Below, in pieces: positions 9,235-18,542 of a stretch of 37,835 nt of DNA. The first letter of the stretch is position 1. Every line of letters starts with the position of its first letter. Source of the stretch: a virus. Location: the IMG/VR virus record IMGVR_UViG_3300020438_000111, positions 1-37,835 of that record, one strand, 5' to 3'. The position numbers were made by a program, and so were the translations under genes. A model generated the notes under the pieces. That model ran no database searches. It was not told the DNA's origin and saw only the letters and a list, made by a program, of their open reading frames with translations.

Positions 9235-10634
9235 TAGAATGAGCCTCCATCTATGAGTCCTGCAGTTAACGTTCCAGTAACATTAGCAGTAGCAGCAGTT
9301 AAAATTCCTGTAATGTTTCCATTTACCGCAGTAAATTCATTTAATGTTATGTCATCAGAAATATATAGATCACCACCGACATACACATCACTAGTTGTTG
9401 TTAAAATGCCACCAAAGGTGGAAACACCAGCAGTTACAACTAATCCACCATTAGTTATTCTTACACCGCTTCTAGCGGTTATAAGTCCAACTGAATCAAT
9501 ATTAGTTACATCTTCATAAGTTAACGTCCCTCCAATAGAAACATCACTTGCAAATGTAGCAATACCAGAAACATTTAAAGTTGTTACATTTGTTGGGCCA
9601 ATATTATATCTTTCAGTTCCAACTCCAATAGTTCCATTTACCTGTTTATTAACCAACTCATACCAATTACTATTATGGGCATAAAATGCCTTTCCACGCT
9701 CAGTTACTTGTGCAAATAAACCATTATCTGGGTCTACAGGTAAATTACTATAGTTAGTATAGGCAAAAGGTATTTGGTTACTGGTTTCTGCAGCAATGAT
9801 CTGACCATTGGCATCTATTGCACCAGTGAATGTAGAAACACCAACAACTGTTAAACCTGTGCTTAATCCAACATGACCAGCAAATGTTGATATACCAGAA
9901 ATATTTAAAGTTGTTGCATTTGTTGGGCCAATATTATATCTTTCAGTTCCAACCCCAATAGTTCCATTTAACTCTTTATTAACTAATTCATACCAATTAT
10001 TAGAATGTGCAAAATACCCCTTCCCTCGTGCATGAACATGTGCAAATGCACCATGGTAAGTACTAGCTGACGGTAAATCGCTAAAATTGCTGTATAAAAA
10101 TGGTATTACATTACTTGTTGCAGCACCAACAATTCTTCCGCTAACAGATAGGTTAGACCCTAATTGTACCGAACCACTTAAAGTGGAAATACCAGTTACT
10201 TTTAGATTTTCAAATGCACCAGCAGTAATAGTAGCCCCACCTATGGTAGCTATACCAGTGACAAGTAAATCTTTTGTTGTTGTAAGACCAGCAACACCTA
10301 ATGTTCCGACAGTAGCAATGCCAGTAACATTTGCATTTCTTGCAGTAAATTCATCAAGTACTACATCATCATTAATATATAAATCTCCACCAACATAAAA
10401 ATCGCCCCCAGTGGTTGTAATTCCACCATTAGCCGCTAATGTTGTAATTCCAGCAACATAAAGATTGCTAAGAAAAGTAGTAATACCTGAATTATATAAC
10501 TGAGTTACTGATGCAATACCACCAATAACGTTGATAGCATTTTGTGCATTTTCTGCAGTCAGTGATCCACCAAAAGCACTTGCAACTACTTTTACTGCGT
10601 TTGTTTGACCAACTCTAACTTTTATATCTGGCAT
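9234..10634 (-). CDS. Fibre-like structural protein in the fibritin (wac) position
   Basis: The 466-residue protein is built from short repeats of the kind VTGIATVG / VSGISTFAG / VVGVSTFTG, characteristic of trimeric beta-structured phage fibres. An 88-residue block is present twice (165-252 and 275-362). Both copies contain NWYELVNK and the identical stretch NGTIGVGTERYNIGPTN. A second, outer pair (79-108 and 417-446) shares VGGDLYI-x-DD, so the repeat order is outer-inner-inner-outer. It lies immediately before gp13, where T4 encodes the whisker protein fibritin, and has a similar length (T4 wac: 487). No sequence similarity to fibritin is visible to me, so the whisker role is inference from position only. 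A tail or neck fibre that contacts the host surface is the safe reading. TAATG junctions occur at both ends. Confidence 0.7.
   Translation of the reverse strand: MPDIKVRVGQTNAVKVVASAFGGSLTAENAQNAINVIGGIASVTQLYNSGITTFLSNLYVAGITTLAANGGITTTGGDFYVGGDLYINDDVVLDEFTARNANVTGIATVGTLGVAGLTTTKDLLVTGIATIGGATITAGAFENLKVTGISTLSGSVQLGSNLSVSGRIVGAATSNVIPFLYSNFSDLPSASTYHGAFAHVHARGKGYFAHSNNWYELVNKELNGTIGVGTERYNIGPTNATTLNISGISTFAGHVGLSTGLTVVGVSTFTGAIDANGQIIAAETSNQIPFAYTNYSNLPVDPDNGLFAQVTERGKAFYAHNSNWYELVNKQVNGTIGVGTERYNIGPTNVTTLNVSGIATFASDVSIGGTLTYEDVTNIDSVGLITARSGVRITNGGLVVTAGVSTFGGILTTTSDVYVGGDLYISDDITLNEFTAVNGNITGILTAATANVTGTLTAGLIDGGSF
9551..10000 (-). repeat. Direct DNA duplication inside the fibre-like gene
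   Basis: Bases 9551-9670 and 9881-10000 align without gaps at an offset of 330 bp with about 11 mismatches in 120 (hand count), so about 90% identical. Most mismatches are silent or conservative; both copies encode NGTIGVGTERYNIGPTN. The duplication continues at lower identity upstream, covering protein residues 165-252 and 275-362. It is recent or kept similar by recombination. Confidence 0.9.
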
Positions 10635-10978
10635 TATCTAGTTACCCCTTCCCGTACAAGTACCGATCCTTCAACAACAGTTTCAACATTACCACCAGCA
10701 GTGCTAACTCTAATATCATACACATGCCTACCAGGATTTAACGCAGCAGTTTGAGTAGCTGTTAAATTAATTAAAATTTTCCCTTGAGTAGCAGGTGCTG
10801 GAACCTGACAAGTAAAATCTGTTGCTGTTGTGCTCCCAGCCCATTTTCTTATTTGAGCAGTAGGGGTATATCCAGTTAAATTGAATGCAGAATCATCCAT
10901 ACTGGATTCCAAAGTAAAAGTTTGAGAAAATGTACTTCCCGTATTAATTACCAGGTTACTGACATATATGGCAGCCAT
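10634..10978 (-). CDS. Small beta-rich structural protein, unknown function
   Basis: A 114-residue protein with alternating hydrophobic strands and no membrane or signal segment. Recognisable landmarks are VINTGSTFSQTFTLE near the N-terminus, YTPTAQIRKWAGS near residue 40, a TQTAALNPGRHVYDIRV segment and the end VEGSVLVREGVTR. Small proteins ending in this way are common next to fibre genes in marine T4-like phages, and they resemble an immunoglobulin-like or fibre-attachment beta-sandwich; I know no proven role. It is the first gene after a near-consensus late promoter (CATAAATA, 11009-11016) and its stop overlaps the start of the fibre-like protein (TAATG), so it may act as its partner or chaperone (inference). 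Confidence 0.75.
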   Translation of the reverse strand: MAAIYVSNLVINTGSTFSQTFTLESSMDDSAFNLTGYTPTAQIRKWAGSTTATDFTCQVPAPATQGKILINLTATQTAALNPGRHVYDIRVSTAGGNVETVVEGSVLVREGVTR

Positions 10979-11008
10979 GTATTCATTCTCACAGAATCTC
11001 TATATTCT

Positions 11009-11016
11009 TATTTATG
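11009..11016 (-). promoter_or_regulatory. Near-consensus late promoter before the 114-residue gene
   Basis: CATAAATA (seven of eight to TATAAATA) lies in the 44-bp gap after the 67-residue gene, 30 nt before the ATG of the 114-residue structural gene. It would start the fibre-gp13-gp14-gp15-gp16-gp17 block, in which no other gap is long enough for a promoter. Confidence 0.55.
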
Positions 11017-11022
11017 TTTGTT

Positions 11023-11226
11023 TTAACTAGTGGTCTTTTCTAACAATGCTTTCATCAAATCTTTCAGTTCATCAATATCAGATCTCATTTGATCTAATTG
11101 ATTTTTTTGAATTCTATTTTGTTTTATATGCATCAATCTTTTATTATAATCAGAATCATTGCTATTCACAATAGCACCAGATTTTTCATCACGATATAAA
11201 TTAGAATAACCTTCAACCTTTATCAT
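11023..11226 (-). CDS. Small coiled-coil protein, conserved type, unknown function
   Basis: A 67-residue protein in two parts. The N-terminal MIKVEGYSNLYRDEKSGAIV is a compact hydrophilic motif that I recall from small proteins of marine T4-like phages. Residues 37-66 form a heptad-patterned helix (QMRSDIDELKDLMKALLEK) likely to be a coiled coil. The start codon overlaps the stop of the 2437-residue gene in ATGA, so it should be translated with it at a coupled level. That suggests a small accessory or assembly subunit for the large baseplate protein, but this is inference. No catalytic motif is present. Confidence 0.75.
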   Translation of the reverse strand: MIKVEGYSNLYRDEKSGAIVNSNDSDYNKRLMHIKQNRIQKNQLDQMRSDIDELKDLMKALLEKTTS

Positions 11227-14200
11227 TTTACAGCAATTGTTCTAATATCTTTGATTCTTACTGGTTTTGCTTGATTAGTACCAGATATTACTATCTTAAT
11301 AGTATAACCTACAAAATCACCCAAACCATCAGCAGTAAATTGATAATCTCTAAATTCATTATCTAAACTTGCATCAACTTTTGAATCAGGTAGTCCATCA
11401 TTTTTAGCAGGATCTCTTACAACATTACCAAATCCATCACCAGTAGTATCATCTAAATTATCATATCCTGGGAAGAATTCAAATTCTTGAGAAACTCCAC
11501 TAGAATCTGGTCTAATTAATGAATAAAGAACTCTAAAATCTGCAGTCTCATCTCTATAACCAGCTACAAAAACTTTTAGTCCATCAGCAGGTTTATCTAA
11601 ATTGACTTGTTGAGAAACATATATTGCTCTATGCTTATCATATCTCCAAGATCTTGTATCAGCAGAATTAGAATAGTCTGTAACTGGATTATTCATTCTA
11701 TTAGTTCCAAATTCAGAGAATGATGAATCAGTAAGAACAACAGGGGATATGTATTCATTATCTGATGTGAATCGTAATGCTGTAATAAATCCCTTATTTC
11801 TTTCAAGTGTTGTTAAGTATGCATCTGCATTTACTTTAGAGCATACCAATCTAGGTGTGGTTAACTGATTCAATGTATTTAACTGTACATTTTCAAAACC
11901 TTTATCCTCAAAAGAAATTTCATTTCCACCGACACTAGTTCCAGTAACAGTTCTTATAGACGCTGTAGCTTCAGTAAGTGTAGATGGTGTAATTATTCTG
12001 AAATTAGGAGTTATAGAATCAAATTGAATATTTCTAGTTGCTTTTGCTAAAGAACCTCCAGCAAATCCTTCTTCATTAAATGATAATTCTGATATACCAG
12101 ATCCATCAGTAGTTCTATTTTTACCCATAGTCACAGCATATCCAACATAATAGGAATCAAGATCTATAGGAAGATTTGCAAGTTGATGTTGAGTATTTAT
12201 TCTTCTAAGAGATACTCCATTTAATTCATATTTGTGAACTGATGAAGGAGTAAAATGTGGTAATTGTTGTGTACCATCTACGGCTCTAGTAATGTCATCT
12301 AATGTTCCTCCACCAGATCCATTAGGAGTCATGGATTTATATCCAATAATTTCCTCATCTACTTTAACATAACCAGTACTTCCAACTCCTACAGGAATCC
12401 CTTCAAATGTACTAAACACAGAAGTAGAAGCAACACTGATAGATGCAATTTCATCAGAACTTATATCTGCTGACAATAAAGATGGTAATGTATTAGATTG
12501 AATATCACTTAATTCAACTTTATTATTAGAAGAATGCATTGCATGATCAAACTGATTAACAAGGAAATGTTTTCCATCATATGGTGTACCATCTAATTGG
12601 AGACCATCAGCATCAAATACAGGGCCTCCAGCCAAAATAGTTTTTATACCTTCAGTTGGATGTGAATATCTTATAACTCCACCAGCAGGGAAAGATCCTG
12701 TTGCATTTTGTCCTTGTATATTTGAAAGATATAATCTATTAACATTACTATTAATATCCGTAATACTAATTTCAGCACCTCTTCCTTGATTTCCTGCACT
12801 GGTTGTTGCAATACCAACAACATCACCAGTCTTATAACCTTCTCCACCACCACCATTAATAGCAATCGTATTAATAGCATTATCAGTACCACTAACAGTA
12901 ATATCAAGTTTTAATCCTTCACCTTGTCCAGTAATATTATAAGTTTCTACTGCAGAAGAAGCCTTATAATTTAATCCAGAAGTTGTTTTTGTAACAGCAT
13001 ATGCAGAAGCACCCGTGCCTACAACCACTGCACTTACACCGTCATTAGTTGAACCAACTAATTTTCTTCCACTTGTAAGTGTGCTAATTCCAACTCCTCC
13101 AGATCCTATGGTAGTTATACCAACATAACCTGTTTTTGGTAAAGTTATAATAGGATTATTTTCCAATCTAGAAACATAACCATTACTTACATTTAATGTG
13201 GGATTGGTAAAGAAAACACTTCCAGAATTAGAAGTAAATTTAGCTCTGTATAATTTAAACTTTAAATCTTCTCTCTGGCTTGGAGTCCATATAGAACCGT
13301 TTTGAGATAGGAATAAACTACCAATGGCCCATTGTTGAGTATAAGATACAGCCGATGCATCAGGAAGAGATTGTGTATTTATAGTTGTTTCTCCCATTCT
13401 AGCAATCCACATCTCAAACTGATCACTTGTTGGTGCGAGAAGAACAACTGCATATTCAGCACCTGGTGCCAAATAAATTGGTTCATGGAACTTAACATTA
13501 GTAGCTACTTGTGCTGTTGAATTAACTGTAATGTCTTCTGGTAATAGAGTTACTGTCCTACCAAGAACAGTCATAGTTGGAGTACCTAATTCCATTGTTC
13601 TTATTTGAACATGAACTGGTTGATTTCCAGTATCTTTTCTTGCAAAGAAAAGATCTATAGATGTTATAAAGACACCGTGCTCATCATCTCCTGGTCCTTG
13701 ACTATTAGGTGCTTGTATATTTCCAGCAACGGTAAATGATTGTGCTAATGGATCATCTTGTTCTGCCTCAAATTCTGTAATAGTAGTAGTTTCTATTGTA
13801 GTATTAGTAGTCTGTACTTGCCTTGTTATTAAAGTTCCAAAAGATCTATATGTTGCTTGTGCTGCAGATCCCAATGCAGAACCTTTTAGTGGTGTTTGAT
13901 TGGTACTACTACTTGTTAATCTATAAGTTTTTCTTCCTGTAGGAATTCTAACTGTAGGCACTGGATCTGTATGTGGATCTTTTATAAAGAAACTACCTTG
14001 CAATTTACCATATTCATTTGAAATTAATCTCAAATCTTTTACATAGGCTATTGCTCCACTTTCTTGACCAACTAGTTGTAATCCGATGGTTACATATCCA
14101 CTATATAATCCCTGTGCTTCATTTGTTAATGATACTATATCAATATTCAATACTTTAGATGAAGTTGTATATTCATCAGGTATTACCTCCGTTTGTGAAT

Positions 14201-17200
14201 ATGGATTAAGATTGTAAGTTTTATCTGGATTATTAAATGACCCTGACTGATGATTGGATTGTGCAACTCTAAACTCAATTATAGTTTCAACTGCATTTAA
14301 ATCAGAATTCATACTAATTCCTTTTACAGTTTCACCAACTTTAAATGTTCCAGTAGATCCGTATATTTGACCATTTACTTCTGGTGTTATTTCAAGTAAT
14401 TTTGGTATGAAATCTACATCAGAATTTCCATCAAGGAACTGATAATGTCTATTGAAAGGTCTTATTCCATTTACATCAAATTCAGTATTTCTAGATCTCA
14501 TCCATTGCTCATCACCAGCAGAAAGTATTAAATCAAAACTAACAACAGAACCTTGTGTAGTTTCAACATTGGTTTCAGTTCTATTTTGATTACCTCCTAC
14601 CCTACGATTTCTTATTGTATTTGTTAATGTTACATTAGTAATAGATTCTGGTAATCTAATTGTTCTTATCCAAGCATCTACTCTTGGACTTAAATCAATA
14701 GTTCCATTATAAGAAATAACATGGAATGGGTTAATATTCTCAACTCTAGTAGCTAAGGCCTGTTCTAAATAATCAACCTCTTCATATGCTAATGTAACTA
14801 TACTTCCTGTTTTTTGGACATTAGAATCTAACAATTCAAAATTAGTACCAAAATCTAATTCAGAATCAACTATATTTGATGCTGGCATTAATTGATTTTG
14901 AAGACTATTTTTAGCAACAATTGGTTTAATCTCTCCATTTACAGTGTCAACTTCAATTTGTGAAAAATCACTATTAATTAAATCAGTAGTTTTAAAGTTA
15001 TCTGCAAAGAATCCACTCTTAAATCTATCATTTCCTTGGGCATCTTGAATTGTTAATGATTCTGTAGCAATCTCAAGTAATGATAAAGTTGTGACAGTTT
15101 CAAGTTGCTCAATTCTATCTTCAAGAACACCAATATCTCTCATAGTATATCTTCTATTATCAGTCATTATAATCTGAGCATCATCAGGATTATAAAGATA
15201 TGGAGGTAAAATAATTGTAGTTAACTCCATAGAATTATTAATTGCTACTGGAGGTTTAGGATTTATTGAAGATTGTCCTTTTAATAATTCCAAAACTCCA
15301 TATTCACTCAAATAAATCTTATCAATTCTTCCTAGATAATATTCATATCCAAGTAAAGTACTTTCATTAGGTGCCACTAAAAATTGTGGTTCTGTATTAA
15401 ATTTAGTTGTTCTTGCTGCAAAATCAAATGGAGATGCAGTAGTAGATGTAAATGGTGTAGGTCTTGGTCTAAAATCTAATACATCAGTTGCTCTTACTTT
15501 ATTTTCTCCGATTAATGGAATATTATCAGTATAGTTCCTTTTATCATAACTATTAACACTGTATATGTCTCCAGTATCATTAGCAGATACATCATACCTA
15601 TCATAAATGACTAATAATCTTTTTGATGGAATAGATGCACTAGATTTTCTAACTATTCTAGAATAATCATAATATTGATCCCTTTGACCTTGATCTAAAG
15701 TGAAGGATTGTGAAATATTACTATAACTTCCTTCAGTATCTGAATTATTGATTCCTTCAATAAAAGTTGTAATATTTGATTCTTCAAATCTAACTTTTTC
15801 AAAATTAACAAATCTATTCTCATTTAAATATACAATACCCAATTTATTAGAATTACCTGTAGAAGGACTGGATCCTTGATTAGTAACTACTCTTGCTATA
15901 GCTTTAGATTGATCTCCTATTATATTTTCACCAAGAAGAGCATTTGTACCAACATTTGCAGTTGCAGAAAACGAAATAGTATCCAACGTAGGTTGTGCTC
16001 CATCTATAGATTCATAGACTGCTAAAACTTTTACTGCATCTGGAACATTTAAAGAAATTTCTTCATCTTGAACTCTCAAACCATAAGCAACATTATTAAA
16101 TGATAATTTATCATTTAAAGTGTCACCTTCAGTACTTCCTGATTCTGGAAGTCTAGATAAAACCACATCTACAAATTGACTCTTAACATAATTTTTTATT
16201 TTACTCCTAATACCCTGTTTCTTTGCGGTTATTGAAACAACAGTATTTGAATCCGAAGCAGTTAAACCATAAATTTTAACCTCTGATCCCCCTTCCTGCA
16301 GTTCAAAGTTATCACTAGTAACAGTTCCAATACTATTGGCAGCAGTTTGATTTCCATAATGAACTGAATATCTTGGTATACCGTATGCTTCAAAAAATGC
16401 AGTTGTAATTGCTACACTATCACCACCTTTTACATTTAAAATAGAAGTATCAAGAACATTAGCACCACTTACACCCTCACCAGTTATTTGTGCACTAATG
16501 GGAAGAACTGATGATGAAAAATCAATAGACGCAACATTAGGATTTGGTAATTTTTCAAATAACTCACCTTGGTTATCTTTGAAAGTGGATTGTCCCAATC
16601 GTAACTGAACATTCTTTGCACCACTAGTAAGAGCTCCATGATAAACTCCAGCAACATTACTACCAATAGCAGCTACAGTCAATGTTAAACTATCAGCACT
16701 TACAGCTGTAACTCTATTGTAAAAGGGATCAGATTGGTCTTGATTATTAAATATAACAATATCATCAACCTCGATTCCAGTAAAAGGTTGACTATACGCA
16801 GTAATAGTAGCAGCGTTGGCAATTGCCTCATCAATGTTTGGTATTATCCTTCTTTCTAAGGATGCATTTGCAATAAAATCTTCAGTATAAGGAGCTGCTG
16901 CAGTTTGTTTTACCGTTAAAATGTCATTTGAATTATAAGTTTCAACTTGAGTAATAGTTCTTGGATATACTGTATTACCATTAATACTAATAGCTTCTCC
17001 TCTAATAAAAGTACCAGAAGTTTGTCTTAACAAAAGAGTAGTACTCGCACCACCCTGTTGTATCGAATACCCACTTGCACCACTACTTAATCCTTTTATA
17101 TAAGAACTAACAACAACTTCAGTATTACTTACTGCCTGATTTATCGTTAACTTAGTATATGTTTGTACATCATACAATCTAAGATTCCATTTAGTTGTAA

Positions 17201-18536
17201 CTCCAGCATACGAAGAATTCTTTAGAGTACATGAATATACTCTAGCTTCACCTATCTTAGTACCAAGAGCAGCAGTATTTAATTTAGCATATAATTCAAC
17301 TACTTTTCTATATTGAGGTTGTCCAACAAGATTATTAACAACCAAAACACTTCCCATTTCAAAAGGTAAATTTGCAGTGTCAATTTTTTCAACATCTCTT
17401 GGTTTATCTGCATCAAGAATAGTTATAGAATTTGGATTAACATCATATCCTCTAACATATGCTTTACCACCAGAAACTTTGTAGCACATTAAATCTTCAC
17501 TAGGTGTTCCTCCTTGCTCTGTATTTTGTCCTGCAAAAAATACACCATTATTACCCAATCTATTATTTAAAGAATTTTCAAGATCAATATTAAAACGTTC
17601 TACTGAATAATTTCCAGACTCATCATATGTTCTTCCCGCAATCCAATCTCTAATAATATTGTATCGGGTTTTATCGATGATAAACCTTCTATCACCATCT
17701 TGTATTCTTAATATTTCAAAGAAATTTGCAACATTATTATCTGTTAATAATTTTTTAGTTAAAACTAAATCAATTTTAAATCTATCAGCACCTGGTGCCG
17801 CATAATTAGTAAACCCTTTTGCATTATCATATAAAGAATCATCTTCCTTAGCTCCAACTATAGTTTCATTAATTTGAAATCCTACTTTATATGAAGGAGT
17901 ATTTGTATAATTGTCTAATATTATTGTTTGAGCTTGTACATCTACAAAAGTTCCCCTAATAAAATATACACCAGATTCTACATGTGCTGCAGATCCAATA
18001 GAGGTTGCATTAGAACTTACTAGAGTAGCAAAAGCAGTTCCTGCAGTAATTGTAGTATTTCCATATACAATATTTTCAGAACATATTAGAGATTCCCCAT
18101 CAAGAAAAATAGTTCTTGTACTATTATCTTTATCTGCATTGAGATATTTTACGTATATTGTTAAATCTCTTACATCCCCACCATCTGGCAATACTATTTT
18201 ATCAATAGTACCAGTTACACCAGAACTTTGACCTTCTATAACTTTATTGAGAAAACTATCAATATAAACTGAAATATCTGTGCCAAATTGACTAGCATTT
18301 AGTCTAACTGAATTAAAATGTTGATCATATGAAGGTGCACCAGGAATTACTATGGATCCCTCTTTAAATATATGAGTTCCAAATTCTTCTACTTGATTTT
18401 GAAGGATAGACTGTAAATTTGTTAATTCCCTAGCTTGAACTGGAAATCCTGGTTTAAATAAGACCTTGTAAAAATTCTTACTAGGATCAAAATCATCATA
18501 ATAAGGACTTATATTTAAATCTGTTTTCTGTGCCAT
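11223..18536 (-). CDS. Giant DUF4815-like baseplate/tail structural protein
   Basis: A 2437-residue virion protein. Residues 8-67 carry the hallmark ISPYYDDFDPSKNFYKVLFK, then PVQARELTNLQSILQNQ and FKEGSIVIPGA, the start of DUF4815-type phage structural proteins. A later region (about 1615-1775) contains ITSIDLFFARKDTGNQPVHV and a LAPGAEYAVVLLAP motif. Residues about 2043-2095 hold a VDEEIIGY / RAVDGT module that recurs in the gp7-like giant. A G-G-G-E-G-Y unit resembles the repeats in gp14. The C-terminus (VFVAGYRDETADFRVLYSL, then IKIVISGTNQAKPVRIKDIR) is typical of this family. It lies between gp8 and the fibre-like gene, where T4 has gp9-gp12, so it probably forms peripheral baseplate or fibre-attachment structure. 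Exact T4 equivalence (gp9 or gp10) cannot be shown here. Confidence 0.85.
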   Translation of the reverse strand: MAQKTDLNISPYYDDFDPSKNFYKVLFKPGFPVQARELTNLQSILQNQVEEFGTHIFKEGSIVIPGAPSYDQHFNSVRLNASQFGTDISVYIDSFLNKVIEGQSSGVTGTIDKIVLPDGGDVRDLTIYVKYLNADKDNSTRTIFLDGESLICSENIVYGNTTITAGTAFATLVSSNATSIGSAAHVESGVYFIRGTFVDVQAQTIILDNYTNTPSYKVGFQINETIVGAKEDDSLYDNAKGFTNYAAPGADRFKIDLVLTKKLLTDNNVANFFEILRIQDGDRRFIIDKTRYNIIRDWIAGRTYDESGNYSVERFNIDLENSLNNRLGNNGVFFAGQNTEQGGTPSEDLMCYKVSGGKAYVRGYDVNPNSITILDADKPRDVEKIDTANLPFEMGSVLVVNNLVGQPQYRKVVELYAKLNTAALGTKIGEARVYSCTLKNSSYAGVTTKWNLRLYDVQTYTKLTINQAVSNTEVVVSSYIKGLSSGASGYSIQQGGASTTLLLRQTSGTFIRGEAISINGNTVYPRTITQVETYNSNDILTVKQTAAAPYTEDFIANASLERRIIPNIDEAIANAATITAYSQPFTGIEVDDIVIFNNQDQSDPFYNRVTAVSADSLTLTVAAIGSNVAGVYHGALTSGAKNVQLRLGQSTFKDNQGELFEKLPNPNVASIDFSSSVLPISAQITGEGVSGANVLDTSILNVKGGDSVAITTAFFEAYGIPRYSVHYGNQTAANSIGTVTSDNFELQEGGSEVKIYGLTASDSNTVVSITAKKQGIRSKIKNYVKSQFVDVVLSRLPESGSTEGDTLNDKLSFNNVAYGLRVQDEEISLNVPDAVKVLAVYESIDGAQPTLDTISFSATANVGTNALLGENIIGDQSKAIARVVTNQGSSPSTGNSNKLGIVYLNENRFVNFEKVRFEESNITTFIEGINNSDTEGSYSNISQSFTLDQGQRDQYYDYSRIVRKSSASIPSKRLLVIYDRYDVSANDTGDIYSVNSYDKRNYTDNIPLIGENKVRATDVLDFRPRPTPFTSTTASPFDFAARTTKFNTEPQFLVAPNESTLLGYEYYLGRIDKIYLSEYGVLELLKGQSSINPKPPVAINNSMELTTIILPPYLYNPDDAQIIMTDNRRYTMRDIGVLEDRIEQLETVTTLSLLEIATESLTIQDAQGNDRFKSGFFADNFKTTDLINSDFSQIEVDTVNGEIKPIVAKNSLQNQLMPASNIVDSELDFGTNFELLDSNVQKTGSIVTLAYEEVDYLEQALATRVENINPFHVISYNGTIDLSPRVDAWIRTIRLPESITNVTLTNTIRNRRVGGNQNRTETNVETTQGSVVSFDLILSAGDEQWMRSRNTEFDVNGIRPFNRHYQFLDGNSDVDFIPKLLEITPEVNGQIYGSTGTFKVGETVKGISMNSDLNAVETIIEFRVAQSNHQSGSFNNPDKTYNLNPYSQTEVIPDEYTTSSKVLNIDIVSLTNEAQGLYSGYVTIGLQLVGQESGAIAYVKDLRLISNEYGKLQGSFFIKDPHTDPVPTVRIPTGRKTYRLTSSSTNQTPLKGSALGSAAQATYRSFGTLITRQVQTTNTTIETTTITEFEAEQDDPLAQSFTVAGNIQAPNSQGPGDDEHGVFITSIDLFFARKDTGNQPVHVQIRTMELGTPTMTVLGRTVTLLPEDITVNSTAQVATNVKFHEPIYLAPGAEYAVVLLAPTSDQFEMWIARMGETTINTQSLPDASAVSYTQQWAIGSLFLSQNGSIWTPSQREDLKFKLYRAKFTSNSGSVFFTNPTLNVSNGYVSRLENNPIITLPKTGYVGITTIGSGGVGISTLTSGRKLVGSTNDGVSAVVVGTGASAYAVTKTTSGLNYKASSAVETYNITGQGEGLKLDITVSGTDNAINTIAINGGGGEGYKTGDVVGIATTSAGNQGRGAEISITDINSNVNRLYLSNIQGQNATGSFPAGGVIRYSHPTEGIKTILAGGPVFDADGLQLDGTPYDGKHFLVNQFDHAMHSSNNKVELSDIQSNTLPSLLSADISSDEIASISVASTSVFSTFEGIPVGVGSTGYVKVDEEIIGYKSMTPNGSGGGTLDDITRAVDGTQQLPHFTPSSVHKYELNGVSLRRINTQHQLANLPIDLDSYYVGYAVTMGKNRTTDGSGISELSFNEEGFAGGSLAKATRNIQFDSITPNFRIITPSTLTEATASIRTVTGTSVGGNEISFEDKGFENVQLNTLNQLTTPRLVCSKVNADAYLTTLERNKGFITALRFTSDNEYISPVVLTDSSFSEFGTNRMNNPVTDYSNSADTRSWRYDKHRAIYVSQQVNLDKPADGLKVFVAGYRDETADFRVLYSLIRPDSSGVSQEFEFFPGYDNLDDTTGDGFGNVVRDPAKNDGLPDSKVDASLDNEFRDYQFTADGLGDFVGYTIKIVISGTNQAKPVRIKDIRTIAVK

Positions 18537-18542
18537 GTTACT

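Noticed and set aside
9551-10000. The duplicated fibre segment as a diversity-generating retroelement template/variable pair
   Set aside because: No reverse transcriptase is present, and the mismatches are not concentrated at adenines in one direction.
13376-13383. A perfect TATAAATA on the minus strand inside the 2437-residue gene
   Set aside because: In DNA this AT-rich a few such octamers are expected by chance in 38 kb, and there is no gene start shortly downstream.
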